Shown piece after piece: positions 13,815 through 18,222 of a DNA stretch of 18,222 nt. The stretch comes from an uncultured Clostridia bacterium (lineage in GTDB: Bacteria > Bacillota > Clostridia > Saccharofermentanales > Fastidiosipilaceae), in the NCBI GenBank assembly GCA_947253135.1, contig CAMXYS010000015.1, positions 1 through 18,222 of the forward strand. Direction: 5' to 3'. Positions within the stretch are counted from its first letter, which is position 1; each line of letters starts with the position of its first letter. The notes below the pieces were generated by a model. The model did no database searches and was not told the origin of the DNA. It saw nothing but the letters and a program-made list of their open reading frames with translations. Both the position numbers and the translations under genes were made by a program.

Positions 13815-14162
13815 CTGGACTTAATTTACTCACCGGTCAGCAAAGCAGCTCAAGACCTGGCTGAAGACCTGAAAAATGCTGATTTTGAGCAGATCTTCAA
13901 AGGCGATTTTTCCAAGCTGGATCAGCAAGCCGGATCGGGTACAACTCAGACGACTGCAAAAGCCTTTCTTGAGTCTAAGACAGACAAGTCGGATCAGGCG
14001 CCGACCGGTCCCTCACAGTCCTCAACTGCTAAGATAAATGGCCCGACTACTTTAGCCGGAACAGGTCGGGCCAAAACACTGGCACGAAGTCTGCTCTTAT
14101 GGGCCGGTGCCGCTTTAGCTGCTTTGGCTATTTATCTGAGAAAATTAGAGAAGCAGTCCTGA
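13815..14162 (+). pseudogene. In-frame C-terminal extension of the lipoprotein after TAA, with LAGTG sorting-like tail
   Basis: Directly after the lipoprotein stop, and in the same frame, 115 codons remain open to a TGA at 14160-14162. There is no ATG, GTG or well-placed TTG start and no ribosome binding site, so it is not an independent gene. The peptide begins LDLIYSPVSKAAQDLAEDLK, continues through a hydrophilic Ser/Thr/Asp-rich linker, and ends in LAGTG (codons 80-84), a hydrophobic segment of about 16 residues (LLLWAGAALAALAIYL) and a basic tail RKLEKQS. That is the layout of a cell-wall sorting signal of the LAxTG type, or simply a C-terminal membrane anchor. Possible explanations are a nonsense mutation, stop read-through, or a base error. 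The joined protein would be about 288 residues. Confidence 0.6.
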
Positions 14163-14201
14163 TGCTGTAAATTAGCCTGTCGACTGAAAAGTCTAATTAA
14201 A

Positions 14202-14238
14202 AGCGCCCCTTGCTATTCAGGCGAAGGGGCGCTCTTTT
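14202..14238. terminator. Bidirectional terminator between the uidA operon and argH
   Basis: AGCGCCCCTT (14202-14211) and AAGGGGCGCT (14224-14233) form a perfect 10-bp GC-rich stem with a 12-nt loop, followed by CTTTTTATTTTA on the plus strand and preceded by AATTAAA, which gives a U-rich tail on the minus strand. It separates two converging units and can end both. A small GACT-GAAA-AGTC hairpin (14182-14193) lies beside it. Confidence 0.85.
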
Positions 14239-14255
14239 TATTTTACTGCCTCTTT

Positions 14256-15644
14256 TTAGTTTAATAAGGCCTGCAAGCGATCACGAGCCTGTGCCAGAGC
14301 TACTTTTACAGTAGTAGGAGCGGGGCCCCCGACCACAGTCCGCCGGCTGACACAGTTTTCCAGGCGAATGGCCTCGTAGACGTCCTCCTCAAAGAGGGGG
14401 GAGGCCTCTTTCAAAACAGATAAGGGCAGGGATTCCAAATCTGTTTCTTCTTCAATGGCCAGGTGGACTAATTTGCCGGAGACCCCGTGGGCACTCCGGA
14501 AGGGGAGGCCCTTGTTGACTAGGTAATCAGCCAAGTCAGTTGCATTGGTAAAACCGCCGGCAGCAGCCTTTCTCATTTTATCCTGGTTGACCGTCAAGGT
14601 CTGCATCATGCCGGTAAAGGCAGGTAGGCACAAGTTGACTGTGTCAAAACTGTCAAAAATGGCCTCCTTATCCTCTTGCATATCCTTGTTATAGGCCAGG
14701 GGGAGGTTTTTCATCATGGTCAAAAGACTCATCAGGTTGCCGACCACCCGGCCGGTTTTGCCCCGAGACAGTTCAGCCACATCCGGATTCTTTTTTTGAG
14801 GCATGATACTGCTGCCGGTCGCATAGGCATCATCTAATTCAATAAATTGAAATTCTTGGCTGGACCATAAAATAATCTCTTCACTTAAGCGGGAGAGGTG
14901 GACCATAAAAATTGCTAGGTTAGAGGCCAATTCCAGGCAGTAGTCTCGGTCTGAGACACCGTCCATGGCATTTTGTGTAATGGCAGCAAAGCCCAAAAGG
15001 TCAGCTGTCATCTTGCGGTCAAGGGGATAGGTGGTGCCGGCCAAAGCGCCCGACCCCAAGGGTGAAACATCAAGCCGACAGATAGCATCTTGAAGTCTGT
15101 CCAAGTCGCGCAAAAACATCTCCACGTAGGCGGATAAGTGAAAGGCAAGGGTGATGGGCTGAGCCCTTTGCAGGTGGGTGTAGCCGGGCATGACTGTTTC
15201 CGTGTGGTCTGTAGCTAAGTCCAGCAAGACCGTGACCAGCCGGCCGACCGCTTGGCTGAGATCAAGAGCAGCTTCCTTTAGCCACAATTTGAGATCGGTG
15301 GCAACCTGGTCGTTTCTGGACCGACCGGTGTGAAGCTTTTTGCCGGCCTCACCGATGCGATCGGTCAAAATGGCTTCCACAAACATATGGATATCTTCAG
15401 CTGCAGGGTCAAAAGCTAAGTGGCCGTTCGCAAGATCTGCGGCGATGCCGGTCAAGCCCTCTTGGATGGCCTTGTTTTCGGCCGGGGTCAATATCCCGAT
15501 AGCAGCCAACATGGCAGCGTGGGCCTGACTGCCCTTAATATCCTGCTCCGCCAGCCGGCAATCGAAGCGGATGGAAGAATTATAGTCGTTGACAGCTGCA
15601 GCCGTAGCCTTGGCAAAGCGCCCGTCCCACATTTTTTTAGTCAT
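14256..15644 (-). CDS. argH: Argininosuccinate lyase
   Basis: This enzyme catalyses the last step of arginine synthesis, splitting argininosuccinate into arginine and fumarate in the cytosol. The 462-residue length matches the family. Signature stretches are the start MWDGRFAKATAAAVNDYNSS, IHMFVEAILTDRIG, LHTGRSRNDQVATDLKLWL, YTHLQRAQPITLAFH, GSGALAGTTYPLDR and the fumarase-superfamily loop GSSIMPQKKNPD with the flexible serine loop intact. A strong AAGGGAAGG ribosome binding site precedes ATG 15644. It lies 58 bp after argG with no terminator between, so the two are co-transcribed, and the unit ends at the bidirectional terminator. Confidence 0.97.
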   Translation of the reverse strand: MTKKMWDGRFAKATAAAVNDYNSSIRFDCRLAEQDIKGSQAHAAMLAAIGILTPAENKAIQEGLTGIAADLANGHLAFDPAAEDIHMFVEAILTDRIGEAGKKLHTGRSRNDQVATDLKLWLKEAALDLSQAVGRLVTVLLDLATDHTETVMPGYTHLQRAQPITLAFHLSAYVEMFLRDLDRLQDAICRLDVSPLGSGALAGTTYPLDRKMTADLLGFAAITQNAMDGVSDRDYCLELASNLAIFMVHLSRLSEEIILWSSQEFQFIELDDAYATGSSIMPQKKNPDVAELSRGKTGRVVGNLMSLLTMMKNLPLAYNKDMQEDKEAIFDSFDTVNLCLPAFTGMMQTLTVNQDKMRKAAAGGFTNATDLADYLVNKGLPFRSAHGVSGKLVHLAIEEETDLESLPLSVLKEASPLFEEDVYEAIRLENCVSRRTVVGGPAPTTVKVALAQARDRLQALLN

Positions 15645-15702
15645 TGTCAGCCTTCCCTTACTTGTCTTCTAATTACGAAAGCAGTCCCTGGGCAACTTGC
15701 TA

Positions 15703-16920
15703 TCAGTCCTCCAGCAGTCCGTTTTTTTGCTTCATTTCCGCAACTACCTTCATGGGCAAACCGAAAAGGTTAATGAAGCCACTGGCATCTTTCTGGTCAT
15801 ATACGTCATCTTCTCCAAAAGTTGAAAGAGACTCCGAATAAAGAGAGAAGGGTGAGGTTGTTCCGGCTGGGAAAACATTACCCTTGTAGAGCTTCAACTT
15901 GACAGTGCCGGTCAGACGTTCGTTGCAGCTGTCAACAAAGGCCGTCAAAGCTTCTCTCAGAGGGTGAAACCACTGGCCATTGTAGACGATTTCGGCGAAG
16001 CGCTGGGAGACTAAATCCTTGTAGTGCAGGGTATCACGGTCCAAGCAAAGTAGCTCCAACTCCCGGTGGGCAGCATAATAAACGGTTCCGCCGGGAGTCT
16101 CATAAACGCCTCTGGACTTCATACCGACCAGCCGATTTTCTACGATGTCATCAATACCGACCCCGTTTGCTCCGGCCACCTGATTGGCATATTCCAGCAT
16201 GGCCACATCGCCGGTCACATTGTCAATCCGCACCGGCACACCGGCTTTAAACTCAATTTCCATATAGGTCGGTTGGTCAGGTGCCTGCTCAGGGGTCTTC
16301 ATGAGTTCTAAAATCTTCTCATATTGCGGCTCATTGGCCGGATCCTCCAAGTCCATGCCTTCATGGCTCAAATGCCAAATGTTCTGGTCCTTGGAGTAGT
16401 TGTCCTCCTTGGTGACCGGGATGGGGATATTTCTGGCCTTAGCATAGTCGATTTCTTGGTCTCTGGACTTGATTTCCCACAGCCTCCAGGGAGCGATAAT
16501 TTTCATCTCCGGGGCTAAGGCCTTGATGCTCAGCTCAAAGCGTACCTGGTCATTGCCCTTGCCGGTACAACCGTGTGCAATTGCTGTGCAATTTTCTTTC
16601 CGAGCGATCTCGACCATCCGTTTGGCGATGCAGGGTCTGGCAGTAGAGGTACCAAGCAAGTATTTTCCCTCATAGACGGCCTGGGCCTTTAGCGTGGGGT
16701 AGATATAGTCAGTGACATATTCTGCCGTCAGATCTTCAATGTAAATTTTTTCTGCTCCGCATTTCAGAGCTTTTTCGCGCAAGAATTTTTCATCGACGCC
16801 GATACCGACTTCACCGGCCATGGCGATGACATCGCAATCATAGTTTTCCTTAAGCCAGGGGATGATAATAGACGTGTCGAGTCCGCCTGAATAAGCAAGT
16901 AAAATTCTTTCTTTTGCCAT
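15703..16920 (-). CDS. argG: Argininosuccinate synthase
   Basis: This ATP-dependent enzyme joins citrulline and aspartate to make argininosuccinate, the penultimate step of arginine synthesis. The 405 residues match the type I (tetrameric, bacterial) family. Visible motifs are the ATP-pyrophosphatase P-loop AYSGGLDTS (residues 9-17), LLGTSTARPCIAKRMV, the AHGCTGKGNDQVRFE citrulline/aspartate site and EDNYSKDQNIWHLSHEG. AGAGG precedes ATG 16920 on the minus strand. It is the first gene of an argG-argH unit; argF, carAB and regulatory argR are not in the window. Control is probably at the AT-rich promoter region beyond 16980. Confidence 0.97.
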   Translation of the reverse strand: MAKERILLAYSGGLDTSIIIPWLKENYDCDVIAMAGEVGIGVDEKFLREKALKCGAEKIYIEDLTAEYVTDYIYPTLKAQAVYEGKYLLGTSTARPCIAKRMVEIARKENCTAIAHGCTGKGNDQVRFELSIKALAPEMKIIAPWRLWEIKSRDQEIDYAKARNIPIPVTKEDNYSKDQNIWHLSHEGMDLEDPANEPQYEKILELMKTPEQAPDQPTYMEIEFKAGVPVRIDNVTGDVAMLEYANQVAGANGVGIDDIVENRLVGMKSRGVYETPGGTVYYAAHRELELLCLDRDTLHYKDLVSQRFAEIVYNGQWFHPLREALTAFVDSCNERLTGTVKLKLYKGNVFPAGTTSPFSLYSESLSTFGEDDVYDQKDASGFINLFGLPMKVVAEMKQKNGLLED

Positions 16921-16987
16921 AAAAGCCTCTTTTCTGTTGTCGCTGCCTCCACCAGTCCGGCAGCCGGATATTTAAGCTGATTGGATC

Positions 16988-17020
16988 ATTATACATCTTT
17001 TTGAATTTAAAAATATAGTT
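16988..17020 (-). promoter_or_regulatory. argG promoter -10 with possible ArgR-type half-site
   Basis: On the minus strand a consensus TATAAT lies at 16993-16988, about 68 bp before argG, with only an AT-rich stretch at -35. Immediately upstream, AAATTCAAA (about 17000-17008) matches one half of the AhrC/ArgR box of Bacillus (ending AAATKCAAK). A second ATGCAT-containing AT-rich element lies at about 17068-17085. These suggest arginine repression but the matches are partial. Confidence 0.4.
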
Positions 17021-17308
17021 TAGCCATTGAACGCATAAAAACCCACAAAAAGTAGATAAAAAACTAAAAATAATGCATAAAATTGTTGGCTATGAACGCT
17101 TGAAGAATTTCATTTGCGCCGGCTGTGAAAGTTGCAAGGTTTTTTATATCTGACTCTTGACTGTCCGGAACAGCTAACTGTTACAAATGTAAATAGAATG
17201 TCAAGGTATGTCAAAAAAGACTAAGTTCGGTTATAATACACTTTGTTGTACAGTCCGCCACACGGCACATTTAGCCTTGGTCGGCGGCTGGCAGAGGAAG
17301 GAGTTGCA
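16994..17308. promoter_or_regulatory. Divergent regulatory region between argG and the class IV PLP enzyme
   Basis: The argG-proximal half is very AT-rich with repeated GCATAAAA and TGAACGC words. The other half has overlapping inverted repeats at 17161-17192: CTGT/ACAG arms at 17161-17173, the perfect AACAG-CTAA-CTGTT at 17169-17182, and TTACA-AA-TGTAA at 17181-17192. A direct repeat of ATGTCAA follows (17198-17214). No open frame or RNA gene is seen. Confidence 0.4.
17209..17237 (+). promoter_or_regulatory. Promoter of the class IV PLP enzyme gene
   Basis: A consensus TATAAT (17232-17237) has TGTCAA at 17209-17214 at 17-bp spacing. The -35 hexamer is itself part of the second copy of the ATGTCAA repeat, so a regulator binding the repeats would act on this promoter. 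Confidence 0.5.
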
Positions 17309-18222
17309 ATGGCATATCCGATTTTAGATGCTTGGATAGGTGATGTAGTTTTTCACCGTTGTTTTTTAACCGAGGGTGAGCAGGAGCAGTCGAGCGCAGC
17401 ATCTGTTTATCTGCAAAAGGGCAGCCAGGCTTGGCAGGGCTTACTCAAAGCCCAGGATGAGCGCCTCTTTTACGAGGTGATCCGCCTACAGTCCGGTATT
17501 CCGCTGTTTTGGGATGACCACCTCGCCCGCTTGAAAAATACCTTGACTGCGGCCGGGCTTTCGACCGACCGGTGGGGAGAGCCTTTGGGGCGGCTGGTTG
17601 AACATGCGGTGGTCAACTACCTGTCACATCCCCTGACCTTGTCTTGCCTGCGCCTGCAAAAGGGGGAGGCAAATCTAAAAATAGTGGTTTCAGGTTCCGG
17701 TTTGACTATTTATTTGACGGCCGGTTATTATCCGACAGCAGCACAGTTCCGAAGCGGTGTGCCGGCGGAGGTTATGACCTGGGAACGTTGCGCTCCCCAT
17801 GTCAAAGAGGTAAGGGCCGACTATAAAGAAGCGGTCGCCGAGGCTTTTGCGGCCTATGGATCAAAGCCGCCCTTTGAAATCCTCTTAGCCAACCGTTCCG
17901 GTCAGTTGACCGAGGGCAGCCGGTCCAATCTTTTTCTGGTTAAGGATAAGACCGTCATCAGTCCGCCGGAAAAATTGATCCTAAAAGGCATTACCCGGAA
18001 ATATGTTTTACAGGCAATCGCAGAGGCAGGCTTCAATTTAAGAGAAGGCTTGCTGACGGAGGAGGACTTAAGCGCGAAGGGGGTGGACGGGGCCTTTATA
18101 TCTGCTTCACCGATTGATATTTTGCCCTTAAACCGAATCGGCCAAACAAGCTTCAGCCGGGAGGGTATGAAGCTTGTTTGGCCGATTCGGTTTAAGGGCA
18201 AAATATCAATCGGTGAAGCAGA
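17309..18222 (+). CDS. Class IV PLP-dependent aminotransferase/lyase family protein, partial at right edge
   Basis: Open to the window end with no stop. AAGGAG precedes ATG 17309. The fold-type IV PLP family (branched-chain or D-amino acid transaminases and aminodeoxychorismate lyase) is shown by HLARLKNTL, the probable Schiff-base lysine K166 in HVKEVRADYKE, LTEGSRSNLFLV and ILKGITRKYVLQAI near residues 205-250, and FISASPIDILPLNRIG. Without the deciding specificity residues I cannot separate IlvE, Dat and PabC; the loose N-terminal half leans towards a PabC- or D-amino-acid-type member. Only about 282 codons (to 18155) are trustworthy: from 18168 the sequence is the exact reverse complement of 18101-18155, so the C-terminus shown here, MKLVWPIRFKG onward, is probably not native. 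Confidence 0.8.
   Translation, partial: MAYPILDAWIGDVVFHRCFLTEGEQEQSSAASVYLQKGSQAWQGLLKAQDERLFYEVIRLQSGIPLFWDDHLARLKNTLTAAGLSTDRWGEPLGRLVEHAVVNYLSHPLTLSCLRLQKGEANLKIVVSGSGLTIYLTAGYYPTAAQFRSGVPAEVMTWERCAPHVKEVRADYKEAVAEAFAAYGSKPPFEILLANRSGQLTEGSRSNLFLVKDKTVISPPEKLILKGITRKYVLQAIAEAGFNLREGLLTEEDLSAKGVDGAFISASPIDILPLNRIGQTSFSREGMKLVWPIRFKGKISIGEA
18101..18222. repeat. Perfect 55-bp inverted repeat at the window end (fold-back)
   Basis: Bases 18101-18155 and 18168-18222 are perfect reverse complements, separated by a 12-base loop, GCCGGGAGGGTA. The right arm ends exactly at the last base of the window and the left arm is coding sequence of the PLP enzyme. A perfect repeat placed inside a conserved coding region and flush with a sequence end is the pattern of a fold-back chimera from amplification or assembly, and not of a terminator or mobile element. 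Confidence 0.95.

Noticed and set aside
13815..14162. Independent small membrane protein gene
   Set aside because: No ATG, GTG or suitable TTG start and no ribosome binding site; exact frame continuity with the lipoprotein makes an interrupted extension more likely.
14182..14193. GACT-GAAA-AGTC mini-hairpin as a separate terminator or small RNA
   Set aside because: A 4-bp stem with a GNRA-type loop but no T-run; it sits next to the strong terminator and cannot be called a feature alone.
15420..15773. Plus-strand frame of 117 codons across the argH/argG junction
   Set aside because: Overlaps two secure genes and lacks a ribosome binding site and domain.
18101..18222. Hairpin telomere or transcription terminator
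   Set aside because: The stem is inside an open coding frame of a conserved family and ends flush with the sequence; a chimera explains it more simply.
1..18222. CRISPR arrays, tRNA/rRNA genes, insertion sequences, prophage or defence genes
   Set aside because: No regularly spaced repeats, cloverleaf-like sequences, transposase, integrase or recognised defence domains were seen on either strand.

Overview
The window looks like chromosomal DNA from an anaerobic or facultative member of the Bacillota (Firmicutes). The reasons are AGGAGG-type ribosome binding sites, sigma-A-like promoters, a paired ACT/DUF711 locus, a DtxR-family regulator of MntR size, a BrnQ carrier and a lipoprotein with a classical lipobox. 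GC content is intermediate, and the tetranucleotide CCGG is strikingly common in genes on both strands. I cannot name the species. No tRNA, rRNA, CRISPR array, transposase or integrase is visible.

Layout. (1) 1-1019: the start of a leftward gene runs off the left edge, divergent from a 5-formyltetrahydrofolate cyclo-ligase gene. (2) 1066-3435: a leftward DtxR/MntR-like metalloregulator with its own promoter and an overlapping DtxR-box-like site, divergent from an ACT-domain regulator and a DUF711 protein, closed by a terminator. (3) 3533-8137: an AraC-family regulator followed almost without gaps by two half-size ABC exporter-fold proteins resembling YbtP/YbtQ and IrtA/IrtB, with a 16-bp palindrome at the promoter. 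(4) 8076-9569: brnQ on the opposite strand, its 3' end overlapping the second ABC gene by 62 bp. (5) 9762-14162: a beta-glucuronidase operon made of uidA, an unusual stand-alone PTS EIIC-like permease with a long Ala/Glu-rich tail, and a DUF5067-like lipoprotein whose frame continues after a TAA into a 115-codon segment ending in a sortase-like LAGTG/membrane/basic tail. It is preceded by a near-perfect palindromic operator and closed by a bidirectional terminator. (6) 14256-16920: the leftward arginine genes argG-argH. (7) 17309-18222: a rightward class IV PLP-dependent enzyme that runs into a perfect 55-bp fold-back repeat at the window end, most likely an assembly or amplification chimera.

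How the genes work together. The uidA locus appears to import and hydrolyse glucuronides. Its EIIC-like protein has lost the GITEP signature (it reads GISQSS) and has no EIIA or EIIB, which fits import without phosphorylation, as a glucuronidase acting on non-phosphorylated substrate would need. The AraC/ABC cluster resembles siderophore or metal-chelate uptake loci, and the DtxR-type regulator nearby could serve the same metal physiology; that link is inference. argG and argH carry out the last two steps of arginine synthesis. The most unusual material is the uidA operon (degenerate EIIC plus stop-interrupted surface lipoprotein). The terminal inverted repeat should be treated as a probable artefact.
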